Assembly (NCBI GenBank): GCA_021737185.1
Contig: JAIPEL010000002.1
Coordinates: forward strand, 37,812-101,811
DNA: 64,000 nucleotides
Direction: 5' to 3'
Source of the DNA: Desulfobacterales bacterium
GTDB taxonomy: Bacteria; Desulfobacterota; Desulfobacteria; Desulfobacterales; CAFBRK01
The notes under the pieces are model-generated. The model searched no databases, had not been told where the DNA came from, and saw only the letters and a list, made by a program, of their open reading frames with translations. Below are positions 24,639 to 32,517 of the stretch, one piece after another (within the stretch, counting starts at the first letter, position 1; each line of letters begins with the position of its first letter). Made by a program: the position numbers and the translations under genes.

Positions 24639-25670
24639 CTACATTCCCTTGCCGAAGGGACAGTGCGGATAGCTGCACTCGGCACAGTCCCGGCAAAGGC
24701 CGCCGTGGCCGATAAAGGCCAGCTCCTTTTTCCCGATCCGTTCGCCGGCCAGGATCCGCGGCAGGATCAGATCCAGCACGGTGGTCCGGTGGTGCAGACC
24801 GCAGGCCGGCACGCCCAGCAAGGGTGTATCGCCGATATAGGCTGTCAGAAACATGGCCCCGGGCAGGGCCGCCGCCCCGTAGTGCACTTCTTGTGCTCCG
24901 GCCTTCCGGATGGCCTTGCGGGTGACGTCGTCCGGATCCACGCTCATGCCGCCGCTGAGAATAAGAAGATCGCAGCCGTTGTCCAGATGGTCGGCGATGG
25001 CTTCGGCGATCCGGGTTTCGTTGTCCGGCGCTAAGGACACCCCGGCGACCTGCGAGCCCAGATCGGCGATCTTGGCCGAAAGAATCGGGGCGAACTTGTC
25101 CTCGATCAATCCGTTGAAGACTTCGCTTCCGGTGACGACGATGCCGGCCCGGACCTTTTTCAGGGCCGCCACGCGGACCGCGCCGCCGTTTTGGGCGGCA
25201 ACAGCGGCGGCCCGCTCCACCGGCGCCCGTTTCATCACCAGGGGGATGGCGCGGGTGGCGGCCACCAGCTCGCCTTTTTTCACCAGCGTATGGCTGTGCA
25301 AGGTGGCGCACATGACCTCGTCGACCATGTTGAAGGCCGCCAGAGCCGCGGCATCCACCTTCAGCAGGCCGTCAAAGGCGGCGTGCAGGCCGATCTTGCC
25401 TTCTTTCGGCTGGTTTTCCCACGCGATTCCCTCTCCGGCCAGGGCGGCTGCCAGGATCGAGGCTGCCTGGTTTTCGTGGATTTCGTCTTCTTCCAGATCG
25501 ATGAGGTAGAGATGGTTTTTCCCCAGCTTCTGCAGACGGCAGATATCCTCGCTGCAGACTTCATGGCCTTTTGTAAATGCCGGTCCCTTGAATTCGCCGG
25601 GGCGGATTTCGGTGATATCGTGGGCCAGGCGGGTGCCGACGGCGTCTTTGACATCGATTTTTTTCAGCAC
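24639..25670 (-). CDS. MoeA/MoaB-like molybdopterin-binding protein
   Basis: 343 residues from a GTG with AGAGAGG five bases upstream; an ATG at 25694 is an alternative with a poorer site. The opening KIDVKDAVGTRLAHDITEI and FKGPAFTKGHEV resemble MoeA domain starts. The MPT-binding core is GIVVTGSEVFNGLI, APDNETRIAEAI, LLILSGGMSVDPDDV and GVPACGLHHRTTVLDLILPRIL. A cysteine-rich end (CRDCAECSYPHCPFG) may hold an iron-sulfur or zinc site. It probably loads molybdenum or tungsten onto molybdopterin. Confidence 0.8.
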   Translation of the reverse strand: MLKKIDVKDAVGTRLAHDITEIRPGEFKGPAFTKGHEVCSEDICRLQKLGKNHLYLIDLEEDEIHENQAASILAAALAGEGIAWENQPKEGKIGLHAAFDGLLKVDAAALAAFNMVDEVMCATLHSHTLVKKGELVAATRAIPLVMKRAPVERAAAVAAQNGGAVRVAALKKVRAGIVVTGSEVFNGLIEDKFAPILSAKIADLGSQVAGVSLAPDNETRIAEAIADHLDNGCDLLILSGGMSVDPDDVTRKAIRKAGAQEVHYGAAALPGAMFLTAYIGDTPLLGVPACGLHHRTTVLDLILPRILAGERIGKKELAFIGHGGLCRDCAECSYPHCPFGKGM

Positions 25671-25710
25671 GGCAACCTCTCTTTCGGCTGTCATTGAAGG
25701 GTTGAGGCTC

Positions 25711-26397
25711 TCAGGAAACGGAAACCAGGCCGCACCGTGCCGGCGCCTGCCGGGGCGGTTCAGGATCGGACGGCGCCGGCGGCGACCAGTCCATGTTCGG
25801 CCAGCTTACCTCCCGGGCGTGGCTGAAATAGCAGTCCTCCGAGCAGGGGCGGCATACCGGCGCGCCGTCCACGAGGTATTCTCTGCGGTCGCGGATGACC
25901 TGGCCGCAGCGGCTGCACACGGCCTTGTACCGGGTGGGCCCAGGCAGGTCGCACGCATCTAAGTTCACGCGGACTTTCTGGACCCGGAACAGCACGCTGT
26001 CGGGCATGCGGCGGTAGGCCTCAAGCTGCCGGTCGCCTTTTCCGGCCACATCCGGTGCATAGGCGCAGGCAAGATCCCGGGCCTCTTCGGTGGAAAGAAC
26101 GCGGAAAGCCTTGCCGGTCTCCAGGTTCACGAAGGTGGCCGCCATGATGCCGTAGTCCACGAACTTGAGGCTTCGCCTTCCCAGCTTGACCCCGGTGACA
26201 TGAGCCACTGCATCGGCCGTGCACCGGTCCATCTCCACGTAGACGATCAGTTTCTTGATCTGGTCGCGGCGCGTGGGTTCGTCGAGTTCGATGAGCCGGC
26301 AGCCGAGCATGGCCATGCGGACCCCGACCACCTGGCCGGGGCAAAGATGGCCGTGGGCCTTGGACGATTCGTTGAGCAGGGCGTCAAACGATTGCAT
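25711..26397 (-). CDS. FmdE family protein with C-terminal zinc finger
   Basis: 228 residues from the ATG at 26397 (ribosome site AGGGAAGGAG). FmdE features are KAHGHLCPGQVVGVRMAMLG, MDRCTADAVAHVTGVKLGRRSLKF and FVNLETGKAFRV. The end carries CSRCGQVI and CRPCSEDC, two CxxC pairs typical of the zinc-bearing version. Members of this family are often next to molybdenum enzymes. Here it links the arr genes to the cofactor genes. Its function is not known. Confidence 0.82.
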   Translation of the reverse strand: MQSFDALLNESSKAHGHLCPGQVVGVRMAMLGCRLIELDEPTRRDQIKKLIVYVEMDRCTADAVAHVTGVKLGRRSLKFVDYGIMAATFVNLETGKAFRVLSTEEARDLACAYAPDVAGKGDRQLEAYRRMPDSVLFRVQKVRVNLDACDLPGPTRYKAVCSRCGQVIRDRREYLVDGAPVCRPCSEDCYFSHAREVSWPNMDWSPPAPSDPEPPRQAPARCGLVSVS

Positions 26398-26459
26398 GAG
26401 CGACTCCTTCCCTCTTTTCCCGGAACTGCGTGCAGCGCCCGCAAACCGCGGCAAGGGTT

Positions 26460-27131
26460 TTATGCCGACGCCTCGGCGGCTGCCCGCTGCCCCGCGGGCA
26501 AATCGGTTAACGCCTCCAGGTCTTCGGCGATAAAGGCGGCGGTCAGAAGAGCCAGGCCCCGGTAAAAATCGGTGCCGGAGTGTTCGGCGGCCTTGGCGGC
26601 AAACGTCGGGACCCACGCCCCGAGATGATTTTGAAGAAAGCTGTGCTGGCGGCGGACGCGCTCTTCCAGCCGATTGGCATCGGCGGCGTCGACGGCCTCC
26701 AGCGCCTCTCCGGCGAGAAGATGCATGAACTCCAGTTCGGCGCAGATGTGGTCCGGCGCATCCTTGAAGTCCGGCGACAAGTCCAGCCCGAAGCTGAGGT
26801 ACTGCCGGTGCGCCTCGATGGTCGAATCTCCCATCAGCCGGCGCTCGTCTTCCAGGTAGACCGATCCGTAAGGCGGGGCCGGAACCAGAAACGGCCCCAG
26901 GAAAAGGGCGGTATAGTCGACTTTCAGGGTGCGTATATCGACGGAACCAAAGACCGACTTTAGACGGGCGGCATCTTCACAGGCGCCCGAACCCAGAATC
27001 TCCAGCGCCGCTTGCATCTCCTCCAGCACCGCCGCCAGGGCCGGGGAAGGCTCGCAAAACGCATCGGCGAGCCGGCGGTATACCAGCGATCTGGCGGTCT
27101 CCTGCGTTTTGAGCATGTCTGCGATTTCCAT
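26460..27131 (-). CDS. arrD: TorD-type chaperone for the arsenate reductase
   Basis: 223 residues from the ATG at 27131, preceded by GGAGAACC. All-helical TorD/DmsD-type protein: YRRLADAFCEP, VDYTALFLGPFLVPAPPYGSVYLE (the conserved P-PYGSVY box), and CAELEFMHLLAGEAL. It should bind the Tat leader of ArrA and guard it until the cofactor is loaded. Symbol by position in the arr order; the family assignment is firm, the client is inferred. Confidence 0.82.
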   Translation of the reverse strand: MEIADMLKTQETARSLVYRRLADAFCEPSPALAAVLEEMQAALEILGSGACEDAARLKSVFGSVDIRTLKVDYTALFLGPFLVPAPPYGSVYLEDERRLMGDSTIEAHRQYLSFGLDLSPDFKDAPDHICAELEFMHLLAGEALEAVDAADANRLEERVRRQHSFLQNHLGAWVPTFAAKAAEHSGTDFYRGLALLTAAFIAEDLEALTDLPAGQRAAAEASA

Positions 27132-27208
27132 CGTGTTTGGTTCTCCAATCCTGCGCATTGCCGGATCGCCCGGCCCAAAGCGGGGAGGCGATCCGGCGCA
27201 GCGGCGTC

Positions 27209-28351
27209 TTAGTGTTCGGGGGCGGCTTCCAACTTCAGGTAGCGCTCCCCCAGGGTATAGAGCAGCAGGGCAACGGCCACAGCCAGGAGCATCACCAGCC
27301 ATTCGTAAATGCTGGGGAAATACTGGATATAGTCGGGGTACTGCTCGGCCTTGGGGCCGATGGGCCGGCTTTGTCCTGCCAGCAGGATTTCCATGTGCAT
27401 GGCCAGGGTCCCAACCAGGACCAGGCCGGAGGCCAGCATCCGGCCTGCGTCGGTGGAGCGGATCGACGGAATTGCCATCAATACGAAAGGCAGCAGCAAT
27501 CCTAAAATGACTTCGGTGTTGAGATTGCCGATGCCGCCGAAGATCTGGGCATATTTGTGGTAGTTAAGAAAATCCGGGATGACCGTTGCCGATTCGATGG
27601 CGACCTTGACCAGGGTAAAGACGATGACGAGGCCCATGGCCCAGGTAAAAATTCGTGCCATATCGTCCTGTATTGCGTAAATGGATTCAGACAGGCCGCT
27701 GCCGCCGATCCGGGCAAGCACAAGATTGTAAAACAGGCATAGGGCCGCACCGCTTAAAATCGCCATCATCAGACAGTAGATGGACATCACCGGACCGAAA
27801 TAGGTCACCCGGGATTCGGTGAGGCCAAACACGGAACCGATCATCAGTGGGGCGACGATGGCGGCAAGAAACGACGCATGGCCCAGGACCTTGCCCAGCG
27901 GGCTGTGCCAGTCGCCCACGTGCAGCCGCCAGAACTTGACCGCTAGCACCACGAGTTCCACGCTGTAGATGAAGCCCATCCACCAGATCGGAGAGCTCAA
28001 GTTCGGGGAAAGCATGATGTAGAACATGTGCCACACGTTGCCCAGCTCCAGCCCGATGGATACGAAGGCCCCGACCAGGGTGGCAATGGCCAGAAACACC
28101 AGCCGTTTGGCCAAAGGCTCGTATTTTTGGATTCCGAACACCAGCGGCAGCGAGGCCAGCAGGGTCAGGCCGGTGCTGGTCAAGGCCAGGTAGATGTAGA
28201 CGCCCAGGGGCAGGGACCACATCAGCACGTCGTTGGCGTTGAACAGGTAATGGCCTTTCGTAAACAGCTGGAAGGCGGCCACGAGCCCGGCGAGAATCGC
28301 GACGCCGAGCAGGCCCATCCATATCCAGTATGCGCTTTTGGATCGACTCAT
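27209..28351 (-). CDS. arrC: NrfD/PsrC-type membrane quinol subunit
   Basis: 380 residues with nine or ten hydrophobic helices. Motifs of the NrfD family include HYLFNANDVLMWSLPLGVYIYLALTSTGL and SIGLELGNVWHMFYIMLSPNLSSPIWWMGFIYS. It would anchor the complex in the inner membrane and take electrons from menaquinol. Its ATG directly follows the arrB stop (TAAATG), so translation is coupled. Confidence 0.85.
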   Translation of the reverse strand: MSRSKSAYWIWMGLLGVAILAGLVAAFQLFTKGHYLFNANDVLMWSLPLGVYIYLALTSTGLTLLASLPLVFGIQKYEPLAKRLVFLAIATLVGAFVSIGLELGNVWHMFYIMLSPNLSSPIWWMGFIYSVELVVLAVKFWRLHVGDWHSPLGKVLGHASFLAAIVAPLMIGSVFGLTESRVTYFGPVMSIYCLMMAILSGAALCLFYNLVLARIGGSGLSESIYAIQDDMARIFTWAMGLVIVFTLVKVAIESATVIPDFLNYHKYAQIFGGIGNLNTEVILGLLLPFVLMAIPSIRSTDAGRMLASGLVLVGTLAMHMEILLAGQSRPIGPKAEQYPDYIQYFPSIYEWLVMLLAVAVALLLYTLGERYLKLEAAPEH

Positions 28352-29077
28352 TTAGACACCTCCCTTGGTCGGCTGGTAATGGGCGGGATTGAAGTCGCGG
28401 ATGTAAAAAACGTGCGGGTCGGTCCCCAGCTGCTCGCGAAGCCGGAAAGGGCGGAATTTTCCGAGCAGCTTGCTGACTTGGCTGTTGGGGTTGGAAATAT
28501 CGCCGAATATCCTCGCATCCGCGGGGCAGGCTTCCACGCAGCGGGGCAGCAGTCCCTTTTTGACCCGGTGGTCGCAGAAGGTGCACTTTTCCACCACGCC
28601 CTTGGGGCGGATGCCCGGCAGGGTTTCGGCCCGTTCCGGGTTGTAGTACGGGATCACCTTCCCACCGGCTTTTTTGGCTTCTTCTGCTGGAGAAGAGGTG
28701 CCGCCCTCGATCAAGGCGTCCTGCTGCCGCCAGAAAGGATGCGGCTTTCGCCAATTGAAGTAGATGACGCCGTAGGGGCAGTTGAATTCGCAGTATTTGC
28801 AGCCGATGCACTTGTCCGGGTCGTGCATGGTGATGCCGTTTTCCAGCTTGTGCATGGCCTGCGTCGGGCATCCCCTGACGCACGGCGCGTTGTCGCAGTG
28901 GTTGCACAGGGTCGGGATATAGTGGTAGCGGACGTTGGGGAAGGTGCCGGAGGTTTCGGTGATCTTGTTGGACCAGTAGATTCCTTCCGGAACGTTGTTT
29001 TCGCTTCGGCACGATATGCTGCAGGAACCGCAGCCGACGCATCGTTGCAGATCGATGACCATGGCGTATCTGGGCAT
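28352..29077 (-). CDS. arrB: Four-cluster ferredoxin subunit of the arsenate reductase
   Basis: 241 residues with the DmsB/PsrB pattern of four [4Fe-4S] sites: CVGCGSCSISC, CNHCDNAPCVRGCP, CIGCKYCEFNCPYG and CTFCDHRVKKGLLPRCVEACP. Length agrees with known ArrB (about 235). It passes electrons from ArrC to the molybdenum subunit. It has no Tat leader of its own and would travel with ArrA. Ribosome site GGAGGAAACCCC before ATG. Confidence 0.88.
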   Translation of the reverse strand: MPRYAMVIDLQRCVGCGSCSISCRSENNVPEGIYWSNKITETSGTFPNVRYHYIPTLCNHCDNAPCVRGCPTQAMHKLENGITMHDPDKCIGCKYCEFNCPYGVIYFNWRKPHPFWRQQDALIEGGTSSPAEEAKKAGGKVIPYYNPERAETLPGIRPKGVVEKCTFCDHRVKKGLLPRCVEACPADARIFGDISNPNSQVSKLLGKFRPFRLREQLGTDPHVFYIRDFNPAHYQPTKGGV

Positions 29078-29088
29078 GGGGTTTCCTC

Positions 29089-31671
29089 CTATATCTTTTC
29101 GATTTTGACCCGGGTGCCGGCATGGCGGACCGTACTGCCACTGAGCCGGTCATAGACCGCGGGAATCAGGTCGTTGTTGTTGCCGCCGCGGGGAACCTTG
29201 CCGAAGACTTTAGCCGCCAGCCGCCCGTATACCCAGTGGCCCTGGCCGAAGCACTTGGCCACCGTGCCCGGCTGGACGCCTTCCCAGAGCTTGGCCGTGC
29301 ATTCGATGCTGCCGGTGGGCGAAACGATGCGGATTGGGTCGCCGTTTGCGAGGCCCAGTTTTTTGCCGTCCAAGGGGTTGAACTTCGCCACATCCTCCCA
29401 GGCCTCGTCGCCCGGATCGAGGTCCTTGAAGTCATAGTACCAGGGGCAGTTGGCCGAGCGGCCCTCGCGGTTGAGACGGGATTTGTGGTCCACGAAAAGC
29501 AGCGGATACTCATCGGGATCCCCGGCCGTCCAGGGTTCTTCGTAGTGGGGAATGAAGGCATGTTCTCCCCGCGCCTGGTAGTCGCATACCGTCATGACGT
29601 GGTCGACGGTGGTGTTGTGCTTTTCGGCGTGCTTTTCCAAGGCCTCTTTTAGGGTCTCGCTGTAAAATTCGAACTTGCCGGTCTTGGTTTTCATCTTGCC
29701 CCACCGCTTGCGGAAAGGGTAAGGGTCCGAATTCCACACGCCGATCTTGCTGAATTCCTCCCACCCGCTGAATTTATCCCCTCCCTTGTACTTGGCCGGG
29801 TCCCACAGATTATGGGTGGCGATTTTCAGGGCATAAAGGGCGAATTCATTCTCGTCGGTCGGCTCTTTTCCGGTTTCCGGATCCCGGTAGGTCTTGTAAT
29901 GGCGCAGCAGGTTGTCGAAACCGCGGTCGGCCAGTTTTTCGGCGATCAGCCAGGTAAATTCGGATTCGTCTGTCTTGTAGTCGCCCAGCCGCTTGATGAT
30001 CGGCTGCATGAGGGTGACGTGGCGATAGCCGTTGCCGTGCACCTTGACGTAGCCCCATTTTTCGAACAGATGGTGGGTGTTGGGCAGCAGAATGTCCGAA
30101 AACCAGGAAAACTCCGAGGCATTGGTGGTGATGTGCACCACGAAGGGGATCTTGGAAAGGGCCCGCTCCCAGCGCTCGGGTTGTCCGGCGGAAAAAGAGA
30201 AGTTGTTCATGTAGGCGATGGCCACCTTGATTTCGTTGGGATCTTCGTTGAGGATCCCGTCCGCCGCGTTGTTGGTGACCACCCCGCCGCCGGATTTTCC
30301 CTTGTTGAGGGAGGGAAACTCCAGCCGGCCGCGATGGTCGATCTTTTCGTGCTTTTTGCCCTCTTTAGCGATGTCGTCCATGAAATCGTCGGGGGCCGGA
30401 AAATGCGACGTATACTCCTTGTTGGGGGCAAGCGTTCCGCCCACGTTGTCCACCGATCCGACAAGACCGTTGAGCGCATGGCAGATCATGCTGGCGTAGC
30501 CGCCCCGCACCTGCATGACCGGGCCGCCGCCGACCCACGAAATGGCGTGGGGGGCCGCCCTGCCGTATTCGAGGGCCACCTGGCGGATCTGTTCGGCGGG
30601 AAGGCCGGTCCTGGGCGCGGCCCATTCCGGGGTCTTGTCCCTGATTTCCAGGTTCCACCACCTGACCAGGCCATGGGTGTACTTCTCCTCGAAGTCTTCT
30701 TCTGCCACCTCCCGGCCGGCTGCAAAGCGATTGTTGCCGTCTTTGAAGTCTCCGACGAAATCCCGGTACCAGAGGCCCTCGGTCAGAATCACATGGGCGA
30801 TGGCCGCGGCCAGCGCGCCGTCGTGGCCCGGTTTGACGGGCAGCCAGACGTCGGCCTTGGCGCCGGTGGCCGACAGCCTCGGTTCGACCACCGCCACGTG
30901 GGCCCGGTCGATCACCGTTCCCCAGGCGCTCGAATAGTAGGAGACCTGGCGGTTGGCGGCCAGCGGGTCGGCCCCCCAGATTAGGATGTAGCGGGCGTTT
31001 TCCACGTCGTACTGGCGGTAGTCCCACAACCCTTCGGTAAAGTATGGGCCGAATTTTTCGGCCTCGGCGCAGATGGCGCTGTGGGAGATGTTGTTGGGCG
31101 ATCCGATGATCTTGGTCATCCGGTCGTAGAGAATGTCGCGCATGTAGGTGTAGCGGCCGCGCATGAGCATGTACTTGTGGGTTTCATGGTTGTTGCGAAG
31201 CTCCATGATCTTGTCGGCGATGGTGTTCAGCGCCTCGTCCCAGGAGATCGGGACGAATTTCGGATCCTGATCCCTCCCTTTTTTCGGGTTGGTCCGCTTC
31301 AGGGGAGTCTTGATGCGGTCCGGATCGTAGACCTGCTGGATAGCCAGATGCGGTCTGGGGCAGCTGGCGCCCACATTGACCTTGGAATGGGGGTTTCCCC
31401 TGACTTTGACCGCCCTTCCGTCGATGACATAGACCTGCTTGGAGCACCAGGAGGTGCATCCCTGGCAGGTGGCCGGCTTCCATTCGCCCATTTCCCCGGC
31501 CCCGGATGCCCCGGTGCGGGCCAATGCCCGAAAAGACGGGCAAAAAGCCCCGCCGGCCCCCACGGCCACCCCGGCGGCAATCGAACCCTTGACGAAAGTC
31601 CGGCGGGACATCCTGCCGCGATGCAAAAATGCTTCGAGATTGCCCTGCTTTTGCTGATCGTGTTTGTCCAT
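29089..31671 (-). CDS. arrA: Respiratory arsenate reductase, molybdenum subunit
   Basis: 860 residues, close to the 854 of Shewanella ArrA. A Tat leader SRRTFVKGS is at 22-30. The [4Fe-4S] site is C69-x2-C72-x3-C76-x27-C104. The likely Mo ligand is Cys201 in SHSAICAEAEKFG, with Arg173, His197, Ser198, Lys206 and Tyr218 at the spacings I recall for the ArrA active site. RWWNLEIRDKTPEW matches the region used for arrA primers. It would reduce arsenate to arsenite in the periplasm. An ArxA or an uncharacterised sister clade is the main alternative. A small hairpin (31725-31738) lies in the 79-base gap upstream. Confidence 0.75.
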   Translation of the reverse strand: MDKHDQQKQGNLEAFLHRGRMSRRTFVKGSIAAGVAVGAGGAFCPSFRALARTGASGAGEMGEWKPATCQGCTSWCSKQVYVIDGRAVKVRGNPHSKVNVGASCPRPHLAIQQVYDPDRIKTPLKRTNPKKGRDQDPKFVPISWDEALNTIADKIMELRNNHETHKYMLMRGRYTYMRDILYDRMTKIIGSPNNISHSAICAEAEKFGPYFTEGLWDYRQYDVENARYILIWGADPLAANRQVSYYSSAWGTVIDRAHVAVVEPRLSATGAKADVWLPVKPGHDGALAAAIAHVILTEGLWYRDFVGDFKDGNNRFAAGREVAEEDFEEKYTHGLVRWWNLEIRDKTPEWAAPRTGLPAEQIRQVALEYGRAAPHAISWVGGGPVMQVRGGYASMICHALNGLVGSVDNVGGTLAPNKEYTSHFPAPDDFMDDIAKEGKKHEKIDHRGRLEFPSLNKGKSGGGVVTNNAADGILNEDPNEIKVAIAYMNNFSFSAGQPERWERALSKIPFVVHITTNASEFSWFSDILLPNTHHLFEKWGYVKVHGNGYRHVTLMQPIIKRLGDYKTDESEFTWLIAEKLADRGFDNLLRHYKTYRDPETGKEPTDENEFALYALKIATHNLWDPAKYKGGDKFSGWEEFSKIGVWNSDPYPFRKRWGKMKTKTGKFEFYSETLKEALEKHAEKHNTTVDHVMTVCDYQARGEHAFIPHYEEPWTAGDPDEYPLLFVDHKSRLNREGRSANCPWYYDFKDLDPGDEAWEDVAKFNPLDGKKLGLANGDPIRIVSPTGSIECTAKLWEGVQPGTVAKCFGQGHWVYGRLAAKVFGKVPRGGNNNDLIPAVYDRLSGSTVRHAGTRVKIEKI

Positions 31672-31750
31672 ACGATTCCCCTTTCCATCAAAGCATTGGT
31701 TGATACGTCGTCTACAAGTTTTATCCCGGCGTGCCGGGGCAGCTCTGAGC

Positions 31751-32116
31751 CTATCGCTCCTCGGCGGAAATCCCCTTGAGCACGATCATCAGCTCATCCG
31801 GGTCGATCGGATAGCGGAGGCAGGCATAGATGCAGTGCTGCATGGCCTCCTGCAGGTCTTCGTGGAACCGCCGACCGGACACCGCGAGCAGCAGGGGGTC
31901 CGGTACATGCCGGGAGAACCGCTTCAGGCTTTCGTTGTCCACGGCGGCCGTGTCCAGGTCGATCATGACGGCGCGGCAGGGATGCTTTCTGCACAGCGCG
32001 GCGAGTTCGGAAAGCGACGAAGCGGTTTTCATTTCAAAATGCCCGGCTTTCAGCAGACTTAAGGCCTCCTGGAACCGTTCCGGCGCCGTACTCAGCAAAA
32101 TAAGAAGCTTGTTCAT
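31751..32116 (-). CDS. Receiver-like (pseudo-receiver) single-domain protein
   Basis: 121 residues shaped like a response-regulator receiver: a short beta-strand start LLILLST, the acceptor-strand VMIDLDTAAVD, LLLAVSG and the end CLRYPIDPDELMIVL, where the usual Lys before Pro is Arg-Tyr. The acidic pocket at the N-terminus (DD) is missing, so it probably is not phosphorylated normally. It is the first gene after the sigma-54 promoter and lies 79 bases before arrA. A role in arr control or complex function is inference. Confidence 0.6.
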   Translation of the reverse strand: MNKLLILLSTAPERFQEALSLLKAGHFEMKTASSLSELAALCRKHPCRAVMIDLDTAAVDNESLKRFSRHVPDPLLLAVSGRRFHEDLQEAMQHCIYACLRYPIDPDELMIVLKGISAEER

Positions 32117-32186
32117 GTCGTTGTCCGCCCGGACGGTCTCCGGTCCCGAAGGTTTCGATTTTTAAGAAGCCATGCTTCCGGTATTG

Positions 32187-32202
32187 AGCAAACATCGTGC
32201 CA
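32187..32202 (-). promoter_or_regulatory. Sigma-54 promoter of the arr operon
   Basis: The minus strand reads TGGCACGATGTTTGCT, matching TGGCACG-N4-TTGCA/T, with GG and GC separated by exactly ten bases. It lies 70 bases before the start of the receiver-like gene, so the leader would be about 55-60 bases. A sigma-54 activator gene is directly adjacent. Confidence 0.85.
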
Positions 32203-32263
32203 CAGGCAGGGGCGGGGGCGGATACGGTCGTCCCGGCGCCGGTGAAGCCTTCGTAACCAACTA

Positions 32264-32278
32264 ATATTGCAACAATAT
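32264..32278. promoter_or_regulatory. Possible activator-binding inverted repeat
   Basis: ATATTG-CAA-CAATAT is a 6-bp inverted repeat about 65-75 bases upstream of the -24 element, the right distance for an enhancer-type site of a Fis-like activator domain. Only one copy was seen. Confidence 0.4.
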
Positions 32279-32517
32279 GGGGATGTCAGGATGAAAGCAG
32301 AGGATGCCTCGTCCGGGGGCAGGCGACGGGAAGCGGCGTTGGGCGGATTGCTTCGATATTGGACGCAAAAGTGGCAATAGCCAAATAACGCTTTTAATTC
32401 GATTGATTAGGTGTGTACAATTTCGATACAGGTGTGTTTTGCAGGGAAGTTCCGGCCCGGCTTTCAGGCGGGTTTTTTCGGGGAATCACCGGTTGGCGGA
32501 AACAGTGGATGCCTGGG

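Larger units (their letters stand above)
32117..32517. other. Control region between the sigma-54 activator gene and the arr operon
   Basis: About 400 bases without a gene. It holds the -24/-12 promoter and an upstream inverted repeat (see separate entries). Short open frames on the plus strand have no ribosome site. This is the likely binding region for the activator encoded next to it. Confidence 0.6.
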
